Positions 44,331 through 53,056 of a stretch of 64,000 nt of DNA are shown piece after piece. The DNA lies in NCBI RefSeq assembly GCF_001310275.1, contig NZ_LGYZ01000092.1:62001-126000 (forward strand). Reading direction: 5' to 3'. Numbering within the stretch: the first letter of the stretch is position 1; each line of letters opens with the position of its first letter. The notes beneath the pieces were generated by a model that made no database searches, was not told where the DNA came from, and worked only from the letters and a program-made list of their open reading frames with translations. The position numbers were made by a program, and so were the translations under genes. Origin of the DNA: Nocardia arizonensis. Lineage in GTDB: Bacteria; Actinomycetota; Actinomycetes; Mycobacteriales; Mycobacteriaceae.

Positions 44331-45683
44331 TCAGATCGATTCCTCCAGCTCGGCAAGTCCGTTCTCCAAGTGTCCGAGTAGCCGGTCCAACTCCGGGACG
44401 CTGCGTCGGCATCCCACGATGCCGAAATCGAGGTTGTCGCCGACGGTGGTCAGCGTGATGTTGGCGGCTTGGCCGTCGAAGGGAATCGACAACGGATAGC
44501 CCGCATCCAGCCGGGCGCCGCCCCAGTACAGCGGCGAGCGCGGTCCGGGCACATTGGAGATGATGAGGTTGAACGGGGGTGCGGCCACCGAGGTCAGCGC
44601 GGGCAGCAGCGACATCGCGACAGGACTCAGCATCAGCGCCGACAGCGCCATCGCCTGCACCGGCGACAGGCCGTGATAGACCTCCTTGTTGCGCCGCGTC
44701 GACTCCCGGATGGTCGCCAGCCGGACCAGCGGATCGGCGATATCGGTGGCCAGATTGCACAGGATCGCGCAGACCTTGTTGCCGCCGGGTTCGATATCGT
44801 CGTGCCCGCGCAGCGACATCGGCACCAGCGCGATCAACGGCTTGTCCGGCAGGGCGTCGCGCTCGGCCAGATAGCCGCGCAACGCGCCCGAGGACATGGC
44901 CAGCACGACATCGTTGAGCGTCGCCCCGGTCGCCTTGCCCACCTGTTCGAGTCGCTCAAGCGGCCACGAGCGCACCGCCGCCCGACGCGCGCCGCCGATC
45001 GGCACGTTGAACAGGGTGCGCGGCGCCTCGAACGGCATCGCCCACTGCTGGCGCAGCAGTGCGTCGCCGATCGTGCGCACCAGCGCGGGCGCCGCGGCGG
45101 CGGTGTGCCACAACTGCTTCGCGAAACCCTTCCTCGACCCCGGCGACGCCTGCGGTTCGGGACGCCGCGCCCGCGGCGGATTCCACGGTGCGCCCAGATG
45201 GGCCGAGGCCGGGTCCTCGGTCATGGCGCGGCGCAGTAACCGCTGACCGGACACACCGTCGATGAGCGCGTGATGCATCTTCGTGTATACCGCGAACCGG
45301 CCGTCGGCGAGCCCTTCGATCAGATGCATCTCCCACAGCGGACGGTGCCGGTCCAGCAGGGAGCCGTGTAGTCGGGACGTCAGATCCAGCAGCTGTCGCG
45401 GCCCGCCGGGCCCCGGCAGCGCCGCGCGGCGCACGTGATAACCGAGATCGATGTCGTTATCGCTGGTCCAGGCGAGTTGCGGGGTGCTGAACAGGGTCGC
45501 GGGACGCTTGCGAAAGGTCGGATGGAAACCGTCGTGCCGCAGGAGTCGCTCATGCAGTCCGCGCAGCTGATCCCGTGGCGCGTCCTCGGGTGGTTCGAAC
45601 AGCATGAGCCCGCCCACGTGCATGGGATGCTCGCGGGATTCGGCGAGTAGGAACAAGGCATCGATCGGTGACACGAACTCCAT
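44331..45683 (-). CDS. Wax ester synthase/diacylglycerol acyltransferase (WS/DGAT)
   Basis: A 450-residue acyltransferase with the HHxxxDG active-site motif MHHALIDG (His137, His138, Asp142), the N-terminal start MEFVSPIDALFLLAESREHP and the C-terminal NLIISNVPGPRSPLYWGG. The family makes triacylglycerol or wax esters for storage and is multi-copy in mycobacteria and Nocardia. ATG 45683 was chosen; upstream frame sequence is not family-like. It is downstream of the methyltransferase (149-nt gap) and could share its transcript. Confidence 0.9.
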   Translation of the reverse strand: MEFVSPIDALFLLAESREHPMHVGGLMLFEPPEDAPRDQLRGLHERLLRHDGFHPTFRKRPATLFSTPQLAWTSDNDIDLGYHVRRAALPGPGGPRQLLDLTSRLHGSLLDRHRPLWEMHLIEGLADGRFAVYTKMHHALIDGVSGQRLLRRAMTEDPASAHLGAPWNPPRARRPEPQASPGSRKGFAKQLWHTAAAAPALVRTIGDALLRQQWAMPFEAPRTLFNVPIGGARRAAVRSWPLERLEQVGKATGATLNDVVLAMSSGALRGYLAERDALPDKPLIALVPMSLRGHDDIEPGGNKVCAILCNLATDIADPLVRLATIRESTRRNKEVYHGLSPVQAMALSALMLSPVAMSLLPALTSVAAPPFNLIISNVPGPRSPLYWGGARLDAGYPLSIPFDGQAANITLTTVGDNLDFGIVGCRRSVPELDRLLGHLENGLAELEESI

Positions 45684-45832
45684 GGGATGGTCGCCCCCTG
45701 GCGGTGGTGGGTATTCGGATGGCTGATCGACCACGTTGTCGGATGGGCACGCACGACCGCGAGAGCACCGTTCGGCGATTCGGAAACGGCGACTTCGGAA
45801 TGCGGTGATCCGTAGTCCGGTGACCCAGGGAA

Positions 45833-46459
45833 TCACTGATCCTTGGAGATCAACAGATATGCCTGCGCGAACCGCTCATCCGTATCCGGTCTCCGTATCA
45901 TCCGGCACACCTCGTGCAATCCGTGGTCGCGTGCCGACTCGGCGAGTCGCTGCGGCGGCCAACGGTAGGCGAGTGTCACCCGATGGTCGAAGGCGTCGAC
46001 CGATTCCTCGGCCGCTTGGAAGGCGAGCAGTGCGAGCCCTTTCGGACGGAGTACCCGGGCGAATTCGGATAACACTCCCGGCACCCGGGCCGGCGGAAGA
46101 TGGATAAGCGAGTACCAGGCGATCACTCCCGCCAGCGAGCCGTCGGCGAAATCGAGCCGCTCCACCGAGCCCTCGCGGAAATCCAGATCCGGATGGTCGC
46201 GCCTGGCGAGTTCGATCATGCGCGCCGACACGTCGATGCCGGTGATCTCGAGTCCGCGATCGGCGAGATAGCGGGTGATTCGGCCCGGTCCGCAGCCGAG
46301 ATCGGCCACCGGACCCGCGCCCACCTTTTCGGTGAACGTATCGAGCATGGCGCGGTCGAAGGGCTGCGCCGCGAGCACGCCGCGCGTGACTTCGAGGTAC
46401 AGCTCCGCGACCGCGTCGTAGGCCGCGCCCACGTCGGTCGTGGGTGTGTCGTCTGTCAT
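45833..46459 (-). CDS. SAM-dependent methyltransferase, class I
   Basis: A 208-residue Rossmann methyltransferase: VADLGCGPGRITRYLADRGL (motif I), GIDVSARMIELAR, FADGSLAGVIAWYSLIHLPP and RVLRPKGLALLAF. It is of the UbiE/small-molecule type with unknown acceptor. It lies 9 nt downstream of the MarR gene in the same direction, so it is probably part of that operon and under MarR control. Confidence 0.85.
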   Translation of the reverse strand: MTDDTPTTDVGAAYDAVAELYLEVTRGVLAAQPFDRAMLDTFTEKVGAGPVADLGCGPGRITRYLADRGLEITGIDVSARMIELARRDHPDLDFREGSVERLDFADGSLAGVIAWYSLIHLPPARVPGVLSEFARVLRPKGLALLAFQAAEESVDAFDHRVTLAYRWPPQRLAESARDHGLHEVCRMIRRPDTDERFAQAYLLISKDQ

Positions 46460-46468
46460 CGTCCCTCC

Positions 46469-46909
46469 TCAGCGGCGGCCGAGTTCGGCCAGCCGGGTCA
46501 GTGCGGGCAGCGCGCGGGCCAGGGCGCGGCGCTGTTCGGTGCTCAATTCGGCCAGCAGCGGTGTGAGATGGCGCAGGCGATCGCGGCGGCGGGCGCGTCC
46601 GACACGGCGTCCGGCCTCGGTGAGGTGTACCAGCACGGCGCGGCCGTCGGTCGGATCGGGTCGGCGTCGCACGAGACCGTCGCGCTCCAGCCGGGTGATC
46701 AGCTGCGTGATCGCGGGCTGGGTGATCTGTTCGGTGCGCGTGAGTTCGGACAGGCGCAGTGGGTGCGGGCTCGCGGCGAGGGTGTCGAGGACCGAAAGTG
46801 TGGTGAAAGGCAGCGTTTCCGTGGTGGGCAGGCGGATGTAGAAGCGATTGAAGCGCTCGATGGCCTCGGCGAAGGCATCGGCGTCGAGGTCGGGAGTCGT
46901 CTCGTCCAC
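46469..46909 (-). CDS. MarR-family regulator
   Basis: A 146-residue MarR protein with the winged helix-turn-helix LRLSELTRTEQITQPAITQL and the wing DPTDGRAVLVHLT. The GTG start at 46909 is next to AT-rich palindromes (46929-46940 and an imperfect one at 46942-46953) in the intergenic space shared with the divergent epoxide hydrolase gene. It probably represses itself, the methyltransferase gene and the hydrolase gene. Confidence 0.88.
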   Translation of the reverse strand: MDETTPDLDADAFAEAIERFNRFYIRLPTTETLPFTTLSVLDTLAASPHPLRLSELTRTEQITQPAITQLITRLERDGLVRRRPDPTDGRAVLVHLTEAGRRVGRARRRDRLRHLTPLLAELSTEQRRALARALPALTRLAELGRR

Positions 46910-46928
46910 CCGCCGAATATATCGGGTG

Positions 46929-46940
46929 ACTTATTTAAGT
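46929..46940. promoter_or_regulatory. MarR-type operator
   Basis: ACTTA-TT-TAAGT is a perfect palindrome of the type bound by MarR regulators, followed by a degenerate second copy ACTTATGTAAAT (46942-46953). Both lie between the divergent MarR and epoxide hydrolase starts. Confidence 0.6.
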
Positions 46941-47007
46941 AACTTATGTAAATTGCTTATGCGATGTGGCGCGCGGCCGCATCGGCGCGACGAACGGGAG
47001 CCGCGAG

Positions 47008-48243
47008 GTGGCACACGACACCCCCCGAGAACCTTTGGCCCAGTACCCGATCCACGTACCCGACGCGGTGCTCGACGACCTGCGCGACCGTCTCGCCCGC
47101 ACCCGCTGGCCCGACGACGCGGGCAACCGCGACGGCCACTACGGCGTCGACCGTGTCCGCCTCCAGGCGCTCGCCGAATACTGGCGGACCGAATACGACT
47201 GGCGGACAGTCGAATCCGTCATCAATGCCGATGTGCATCATCGCGTCGAGATCGACGGCGTTCCCGTGCACTTCCTGCGCCGCCCCGGCGTCGGCCCCGA
47301 CCCCGTCCCGCTCATCCTCACCCACGGCTGGCCCTGGACCTTCTGGCACTGGTCCAAGGTCATCGGACCGCTCGCCGATCCCGGCGCGCACGGCGGCGAT
47401 CCGGCCGAAGCGTTCGAGGTCATCGTGCCGTCCTTCCCCGGCTTCGGTTTCTCCACGCCGCTGCCCGACCGGCCGGACATGAACTTCTGGAAGGTCGCCG
47501 ACGTGTGGCACACCCTCATGACCGAGGTGCTCGGGCACCGGCGATACGCGGCCGCGGGATGCGACGTCGGCGCGCTGGTCACCGGCCAGCTCGGCCACAA
47601 GTACGCCGACGAGCTGTACGGCATCCACATCGGCTCCGGCCAGAAGCTGACCCTATTCGACGGCGACCGCGCCTGGGATCTCAGCGGGGGCAAGCCGATT
47701 CCGCCCGGACTGCCGGCGCAAACCCACGCCAGGGTCGTCGAACTCGAACGCCGTTTCGCCGTGCACCTGGCCGTGCAGGTCCTCGAGCCGAGCACCCTCG
47801 CCTACGGTCTGACCGACTCGCCGGTCGGCATGCTGGCCTGGCTGCTGCAACGCTGGACCGCCTGGAGCGATTGCGGCGGCGACATCCACACCGTCTTCAC
47901 CCCCGATGAACTGCTCACCCATGCCACCATCTACTGGGTCACCAACAGCATCGGCACCTCGATCCGCACCTACGCCAACAACAACCGCTACCCGTGGCGG
48001 CCCGCGCACGACAGGCGGCCGCCCATCGAAGCGCCCACCGGCGTCACCTTCGTCGGGTACGAGAATCCGCCCGGTGTGCGCACCGACCAGCGCGTCCGGC
48101 ACTTCCTCGACAGCGATCGCGCCGATTGGTACAACCACGTCGAGCTGACCGCGCACGATCGCGGCGGCCATTTCATTCCGTGGGAGATACCGGACGAGTG
48201 GGTCAGCGATCTGCGCCGCACCTTCAGGGGTCGCGTTCGGTAG
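47008..48243 (+). CDS. Epoxide hydrolase (EHN domain plus alpha/beta hydrolase)
   Basis: A 411-residue epoxide hydrolase. The N-terminal EHN segment is IHVPDAVLDDLRDRLARTRW, the oxyanion motif HGWPW, nucleophile Asp186 in AAGCDVGALV, and catalytic His388 in RGGHFIPWEIP. The usual GGDWG around the nucleophile is GCDVG here, a mild deviation. GTG 47008 was chosen because GGGAG lies 7 nt upstream; GTG 46966 is also in frame. It opens epoxides to diols, probably for detoxification under MarR control. Confidence 0.88.
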   Translation: MAHDTPREPLAQYPIHVPDAVLDDLRDRLARTRWPDDAGNRDGHYGVDRVRLQALAEYWRTEYDWRTVESVINADVHHRVEIDGVPVHFLRRPGVGPDPVPLILTHGWPWTFWHWSKVIGPLADPGAHGGDPAEAFEVIVPSFPGFGFSTPLPDRPDMNFWKVADVWHTLMTEVLGHRRYAAAGCDVGALVTGQLGHKYADELYGIHIGSGQKLTLFDGDRAWDLSGGKPIPPGLPAQTHARVVELERRFAVHLAVQVLEPSTLAYGLTDSPVGMLAWLLQRWTAWSDCGGDIHTVFTPDELLTHATIYWVTNSIGTSIRTYANNNRYPWRPAHDRRPPIEAPTGVTFVGYENPPGVRTDQRVRHFLDSDRADWYNHVELTAHDRGGHFIPWEIPDEWVSDLRRTFRGRVR

Positions 48244-48301
48244 TGAGCGTGCGCTCGCATCGACCGCGCCGTGGCGGGCCGCACCGCGCATAGCTGCTCG
48301 T

Positions 48302-48325
48302 GCGGACCCGGTCTCTCGGGCCCGC
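48302..48325. terminator. Hairpin between convergent epoxide hydrolase and cutinase genes
   Basis: GCGGACCCG (48302-48310) and CGGGCCCGC (48317-48325) form a 9-bp stem with one mismatch and a 6-nt loop, 59 nt after the hydrolase stop. Confidence 0.4.
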
Positions 48326-48412
48326 GGTCGACAGCCGTGCTCGACCGGGGGCGTGATCCGCGCTCGCGCACCCACCCGGAACGGCCGGGACGGGTGCGCG
48401 GTCGGCGCGGGG

Positions 48413-50194
48413 TTACCGGGTGGGCGACGGTGGTACGGATTCCGTGGTTGTGGTAGTCGGGGTCGCGGGCGCGGCGGTGATCGCGGCCGGGGACTCGGCT
48501 GCGACGGAATTGCGGGCCGGACCCTGTGCGGGCGGCGTCGTCGCGTCGGTGGTCTCGTTCTTCGGCGCGGCGGGCGTGGTCGGCGGCGTTGTCGTCGTCA
48601 TCGGGGCCGTCGTCGTGGGCGCGGTCGTGCTCGGCGCGGTGGTGTTCGGCGCGGTGGTGTTCGGCGCGGTGGTGTTCGGCGCGGTGGTCGTCGGCTTGGC
48701 GGTGGTGGTCGTGGCTTTCGCGATGGTCGACGGCGCGGTGGTGCTCGGCCGCGCCGAGGCCGACGGCTTCGTCGTGCTCTCGATCGCCGCCCGCTGCACC
48801 GCGGCCAAATCCGTCTGATCCGGCTTGGCCGACTTGTCGACCGGCTCGCCCGCCTGCGCCTGCTTCGCCAGATGGGTCAGCCACGCGGCCGCGTATTCGG
48901 CCGAGGTCAGCGGTTTGCCGTCGGCGGCGTCGGAATCCTGCCAGTAGTCGAAATGATGCCCGGTGTGGTTCGGTCCGAGCGTCAGCTGGTACGGGTCGCT
49001 CATGATCACCGGGATCGTGTTCTGATTCGTCACGATGAGGCCGACGATCTCGTTGAACACCTTCTGCGGCAGGTAGGCCAGCGGCGACATCTGATCCGAG
49101 GCGATCGTGTCCGCCTTCGCGGGCGTCTTCTTCGCCTCACCCGGCTTGTACGCCGGATCCGACACCCGCAGCAGCACATCGAGGAAGGTCTCGTCACCGG
49201 CCATCCAATTGTCCTGCGACTGGATGTCGGCGAAAGCGAGCAGCGCGATCTTGCCGAGCGTGACCGCGACGTCCTGACCGGTCGCGGGCGTGAGCCCCTC
49301 CTTCTCCAGGCCGTCCACGTTCAACTGCCTGCCGACGTTGACCGCCAATTGCAGCAGCGAGATGTTCTGCGGCGCGGCGCAGGTGAGGTCGCCGTCGGAG
49401 CAGAACGAGGCGATCTTGCCGTTCAGCGCGCCGAAGTCGCCGCTGTTGCCGGGCAGCGCGCCCCGACCCGAGGCCGCGTCCATGCCGGTCTGGTACTTCT
49501 GGTCGAAATTGTCCGGGCTGCCGTAGGGGTCCTTCGCGCCCGGGAACGGTCCCTCATCCGCCGAGCGCCCCGAATCGGCGAGGATCACCACGCCGACAAC
49601 GTCGTCCGGGTCGACGATCCCGTAGCCGCCGTCGGCCCCCGCCTGCTGATTCCCGATCTGCTTGGCCACGCGGCGCACCACATCGGCGCCCTCGCTGTAG
49701 CCGACGATGGAGAACCGGGTGTCAGGACATGCCTGCGCGATCTCCCGCATGACCCGCTCGGTGTTCTGAACGCCGGTGTTCACCGCGTCCTCGTAGCTGT
49801 CCATATTCGCCGGATAGGCGATATAGATGGCGGCGTAGGCGTCGGGATCGACGGCGCCCGCGGGCGCGTTGACCACCGGGTCCACCCACTCGCTGTTGTG
49901 ATCTCCCGCCATCGCCGCGGGCAACTCGTTCCCATTGGCGTCGACCAGCATCCTGGTCGTCCCCTCGACCGGCGTGTCCCCCCGCCCCGCCACCGAGATC
50001 GTCACCATGTCCCGGCACTCGGTCACCGAGGTCGTTAGCCGCGTATCCGCGGTCCGCGGGTGCGAGGTCGTCAACACCAGCGAACCCGCCACCACAGCCG
50101 CCAACCCCAACGCCGCGGGCGCGGCGACAGCCGAGGCGATCTTGTGCTGTGCGAGAAACGCCCGAGGTTTCACGAGGTACTCACCGAAGGCCAT
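48413..50194 (-). CDS. Secreted or membrane-anchored cutinase-family esterase with Thr/Pro-rich tail
   Basis: A 593-residue protein. It has an N-terminal hydrophobic signal or anchor (HKIASAVAAPAALGLAAVVA, about residues 16-45) and a cutinase-like domain with nucleophile Ser167 in VGYSEGADVV, a disulfide-type Cys pair (TECRDMV, QACPDT) and ADSGRSADEGPF. Up to about residue 430 it is globular; a mucin-like Thr/Pro/Ala tail of about 130 residues follows with NTTAP repeats. Such tails span or attach to the cell wall. The expected role is hydrolysis of ester lipids outside the cell. ATG 50194 follows GGGGATGAC. Confidence 0.82.
   Translation of the reverse strand: MAFGEYLVKPRAFLAQHKIASAVAAPAALGLAAVVAGSLVLTTSHPRTADTRLTTSVTECRDMVTISVAGRGDTPVEGTTRMLVDANGNELPAAMAGDHNSEWVDPVVNAPAGAVDPDAYAAIYIAYPANMDSYEDAVNTGVQNTERVMREIAQACPDTRFSIVGYSEGADVVRRVAKQIGNQQAGADGGYGIVDPDDVVGVVILADSGRSADEGPFPGAKDPYGSPDNFDQKYQTGMDAASGRGALPGNSGDFGALNGKIASFCSDGDLTCAAPQNISLLQLAVNVGRQLNVDGLEKEGLTPATGQDVAVTLGKIALLAFADIQSQDNWMAGDETFLDVLLRVSDPAYKPGEAKKTPAKADTIASDQMSPLAYLPQKVFNEIVGLIVTNQNTIPVIMSDPYQLTLGPNHTGHHFDYWQDSDAADGKPLTSAEYAAAWLTHLAKQAQAGEPVDKSAKPDQTDLAAVQRAAIESTTKPSASARPSTTAPSTIAKATTTTAKPTTTAPNTTAPNTTAPNTTAPSTTAPTTTAPMTTTTPPTTPAAPKNETTDATTPPAQGPARNSVAAESPAAITAAPATPTTTTTESVPPSPTR
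48616..48690. repeat. 15-bp tandem repeat encoding NTTAP units in the cutinase tail
   Basis: The unit TCGGCGCGGTGGTGT occurs three times exactly (48631-48645, 48646-48660, 48661-48675), flanked by diverged copies at 48616-48630 and 48676-48690. Read on the minus strand, it encodes repeated Asn-Thr-Thr-Ala-Pro. Being in frame, copy-number change would only lengthen or shorten the stalk. Confidence 0.85.
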
Positions 50195-50546
50195 GCCGTC
50201 ATCCCCAATCCATCGATCGATACACGGACGGACAAGGCCCCCCCGAGGGCCATGTTCACCGAACACGTCGTGGTACCGGCCCTACGCGTTACTCCAGTGC
50301 GATAGAAGACACATCATGCGATCCGTCCCGGAGGCTCGCTCGCCCGAGACCGCGCCCGCAGCTCGCGCTCAGCGCTACCGCCGTCGGCAGCGCCACCCGC
50401 GACAAGATTTGCTCAGCTCATACCGTCAGCGGCGGAAAACGCTCGCCCGGTGAAAGCCGTGGCCACTGGCGTCGCGAATAGGCCGAGCGGCGAAACCGGA
50501 TCAGCGGTGACCATCCCTCCTACACCACCCGTCCGTACTCGCCCCG
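50195..50546. other. Intergenic region between the cutinase gene and the left direct repeat
   Basis: No gene with support. It contains the cutinase promoter region near 50195-50330 and GC-rich sequence leading to the repeat at 50547. GTACTCGCC at 50535-50543 is also found beside the other repeat (53048-53056), so similarity extends slightly beyond the 35-bp copy. Confidence 0.4.
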
Positions 50547-50581
50547 ACACTGCCACCGTTTACAGCGCTTCCCATTGCCAC
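50547..50581. repeat. Left 35-bp direct repeat (att-like)
   Basis: Identical to 53057-53091 over 35 bp. On the minus strand it reads the codons for TrpGlnTrpGluAlaLeu and a stop, i.e. a detached copy of the phosphotransferase gene end. It is followed on the plus strand by unrelated sequence. Confidence 0.8.
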
Positions 50582-50696
50582 ACCAGCGACCGGCCGTATC
50601 CAGACGATGGCCCAGCCCTGCCCACCACCGGAACGGCGTTCGAAACCCAGGGCACTCATCCCCGACCGTGGACCCATCAGCTCGTGTGGCCGAACC

Positions 50697-51455
50697 TCAC
50701 TGCGCGCTCGGGCACGAGTCACCTGTGACGGGACAACGATCAGGGTCGAAGTCGGTCGTGAGTCGCTCGCGAATGAACGCTGCATTACTACCGAAGCCAG
50801 GCTCGATCCACCTGCCGACGACCATGATGCTGACGGCGCTCGCTCCTGCGGCCCGCAACGTCATCGCAGCTGATTGAGCTCTAGCGCCAGTCGTCCAGGT
50901 ATCGTCGAGAACCAGCACGTGGTGCCCAGCGAGGTTGGTCGGCGGATTGAGGGCGAACTGTGTTGGCACTACTACCCGGTCAGACGTCGAAGTCGGTGCT
51001 GGTACGAGCTGAACGGCATCGGTAATCGCCCCGATGTCGTGCGATATGGCCGTGAACGGGTGGACACCGCGCCGACCGCTGAGGGAGGGGATGGTCACCC
51101 TGAGTGTGACGGGTACGCCTGCGGCGACCCCAATGCACCGTTCGTGGAGCGTGATTCCGTTGAACAGCACGAGCGTCAGAATTGCGGTATGTCTCTTCCG
51201 TGCTGCAGGGGATATGTCATCTTTGTAGTGGCGCAGCAGGGTGCCGGATTGCGCGCCAGAAACCGCATATACAAGCGGCGCCACCACGGTGGCGATATCG
51301 GGCATCGACTTGATGGCGTTGCACTTATAGCATTTCAAATATCCGAAAGTTGGCGTTGCGCATACACTGCAGGTGACTTGTGGTTCCCTGATCGTGTTAC
51401 GGAGGTATCCGCCCGCTAGTTGGACAAGTAGCGATTTAGGATCGGTTGCGCCCAA
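50697..51455 (-). CDS. ComF-like phosphoribosyltransferase, partner of the DprA-like protein
   Basis: A 252-residue protein with an N-terminal zinc-ribbon-like motif (CSVCATPTFGYLKCYKC) and a type I PRTase domain whose PRPP loop is VLVLDDTWTTGARAQS near residues 180-195. This is the ComF layout. The TTG start at 51455 lies 2 nt after the DprA-like stop and is the only one that keeps the zinc ribbon, so translation is coupled. The reaction is unknown. DprA-like/PRTase pairs recur in bacterial accessory regions and have been proposed to act in conflict systems rather than in DNA uptake; that role is inference. Confidence 0.78.
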   Translation of the reverse strand: MGATDPKSLLVQLAGGYLRNTIREPQVTCSVCATPTFGYLKCYKCNAIKSMPDIATVVAPLVYAVSGAQSGTLLRHYKDDISPAARKRHTAILTLVLFNGITLHERCIGVAAGVPVTLRVTIPSLSGRRGVHPFTAISHDIGAITDAVQLVPAPTSTSDRVVVPTQFALNPPTNLAGHHVLVLDDTWTTGARAQSAAMTLRAAGASAVSIMVVGRWIEPGFGSNAAFIRERLTTDFDPDRCPVTGDSCPSAQ

Positions 51456-51457
51456 GG

Positions 51458-52462
51458 TTAGCCCAAATTTTCATTTCCAGCCGGACTGGGAATCAGTGTC
51501 GGAACATTTGATCGACCGAGGTCAGTCGCGACCACGCGTTCGACGATGTTCATGACCTCTGCAGTGCTCCCAGCGACGTGGACGCCGGGTCGGCCAACTA
51601 GGGCTTTCCCCCAGCTCGTCGTGCGCACGACGAGATCGGTCAGGACTACGGGTCGCCCGTGATCGATGGCCAGACGGGCCTGGATGCGCGCACCGCTGCG
51701 CTCACCGGCCTCGATCACAACCGATGCGCGTCCTAAACCAGACATTGTCGCGTTTCGGATAGGAAAATTGTGCTGTTGAGGTGGCGCATCGGGCAAGAAC
51801 TGCGAGATGAGCGCGCCGTGGGCGGCAACCTGCGCGTGCAGGTCTCGGTTTGCGGCCGGATATGTTTTGTTGATACCGGTTCCGATCACGCCGACCGGAC
51901 GACCACCGGCTTCAATGGCGGCTGTGTGAGCTGCGGTGTCGATTCCCGCGGCCAGGCCCGACAGGACAGAGATGCCGCGATCCGCGAGGCCACGGGCAAC
52001 ATGGGTCGCCACGGATATCCCGCGGTCGGTCGCTGCCCGCGACCCAACTACAGACACACCGATCTCTTCGGGGTGCAGCTTGCCCTTGACGAACAAGATC
52101 GGCGGTAGCTGGTGGATTTCTCGCAGAGAGACCGGATACTCCGGGTCTAAGACCGTCACCAGATCGAAGTCCGAGTTGCGCCACGCATCAAGGTTTTCGC
52201 AGGCGCGCGCGAGCCGGTCGCGATCGTCGCTCATGCCATCGAGGGCTGCCGGATGAATCTCGTCCCAGAGCGCAATCGCTGAGCCGCGCAGGGCCACCTC
52301 GGAGGCGATCGCTGACCACGTCATCTTTCCAGGCCGTTCGTCGAGAAGGGCGAGGAGAGCCACATGCTCATTCGCGTCCACATCACCCATGACAGACAGC
52401 TTAGAACTCGTCGGATGGCTGGGCAGAACCATCGGCGCGTTTCGAGCGCCTTCGAGACTCAT
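51458..52462 (-). CDS. DprA/Smf-like Rossmann-fold protein in an accessory element
   Basis: A 334-residue DprA-family protein with the core motifs SVVGSRAATDRG, VLSGLAAGIDTAAH, GVIGTGINKTYP, FPIRNATMSGL and VVIEAGERSGA. The N-terminal 100 residues are helical; the C-terminal winged helix of housekeeping DprA is not evident. ATG 52462 has AGGAG 6 nt upstream. Because it is paired with a PRTase inside a repeat-bounded island, it is more likely an element-borne paralogue than the chromosomal DprA involved in transformation. Confidence 0.82.
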   Translation of the reverse strand: MSLEGARNAPMVLPSHPTSSKLSVMGDVDANEHVALLALLDERPGKMTWSAIASEVALRGSAIALWDEIHPAALDGMSDDRDRLARACENLDAWRNSDFDLVTVLDPEYPVSLREIHQLPPILFVKGKLHPEEIGVSVVGSRAATDRGISVATHVARGLADRGISVLSGLAAGIDTAAHTAAIEAGGRPVGVIGTGINKTYPAANRDLHAQVAAHGALISQFLPDAPPQQHNFPIRNATMSGLGRASVVIEAGERSGARIQARLAIDHGRPVVLTDLVVRTTSWGKALVGRPGVHVAGSTAEVMNIVERVVATDLGRSNVPTLIPSPAGNENLG

Positions 52463-52490
52463 ATATCACTCCTGTGCTCGAACGTATGTT

Positions 52491-53050
52491 CTATGTAGCG
52501 CACGCTACCAGGCATACGATTCTCATCGTCTCGACTGCGACCGTCGTAACCCGACTGATCAGGTCGACGATGTAGGTCGGGTCGCTGCGTTCGTCGCACC
52601 AGTCGTTGGGGTCGTTCACGATCCCCGACACCGAGTCAGTCTTGATTTGGTAACGGTCGATGATCCACGCCAACGCCGAGCGGGATCCGAGCAGGTAACG
52701 TTCGGCGTCCTCCGGGATGCCGGCGATGATGACCTTCGGGTTGTACACGATGGCGGTGCGGTCCTCGACCTGCTTTCCGGTCTCGGGGAATTTTTCTTGC
52801 CCCACTTCATCTTCGACACCCTGCGTCCGCCGAGATGCAGTCCAGCTCACCTTCGGCCGAGCCAGCCTGGACGTAGGTCCAGCGAGGGAAGAACTGGGCG
52901 GTGTAGGTGAAGAAGGACAGTTCAGGAAGCAGATCTGTTGCGAGAACCGCACAATCGGCACCATCGCGCGGCGCTAGCACCAAGATCCCTACGTTGTTGT
53001 GGTGCGGAGTCGGAAAAATCGACGGTAGCTCGCCCTGTCGTCGTTCAGTA
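52491..53050 (-). pseudogene. Remnant of a type ISP-like restriction enzyme/DEAD helicase, C-terminal part
   Basis: Pieces of one protein are spread over three minus-strand frames. FPTPHHNNVGILVLAP and CAVLATDLLPELSFFTYTAQ (about 52880-53035) are followed by KMKWGKK (about 52795-52815), then AIVYNPKVIIAGIPEDAERY, LGSRSALAWIIDRYQIKTDS and GIVNDPNDW (52560-52760). This is the conserved C-terminus of large type ISP restriction-modification helicases. At least two frameshifts and an internal deletion are present, and everything N-terminal is gone. The fragment starts right at the right-hand direct repeat. Confidence 0.68.
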
Positions 53051-53056
53051 CTCGCC

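Noticed and set aside
48616..48690. Possible CRISPR-like array
   Set aside because: The repeats are 15 bp, directly adjacent with no spacers, and encode NTTAP units in frame in a coding region.
48353..50038. 561-codon plus-strand frame antisense to the cutinase
   Set aside because: Arg/Gly-rich translation caused by codon bias and the Thr/Pro tail; no recognisable protein.
50697..51455. Annotating the PRTase as housekeeping amidophosphoribosyltransferase or competence ComF
   Set aside because: No glutaminase domain, and the location in a repeat-bounded element beside a DprA-like gene argues for an accessory role.
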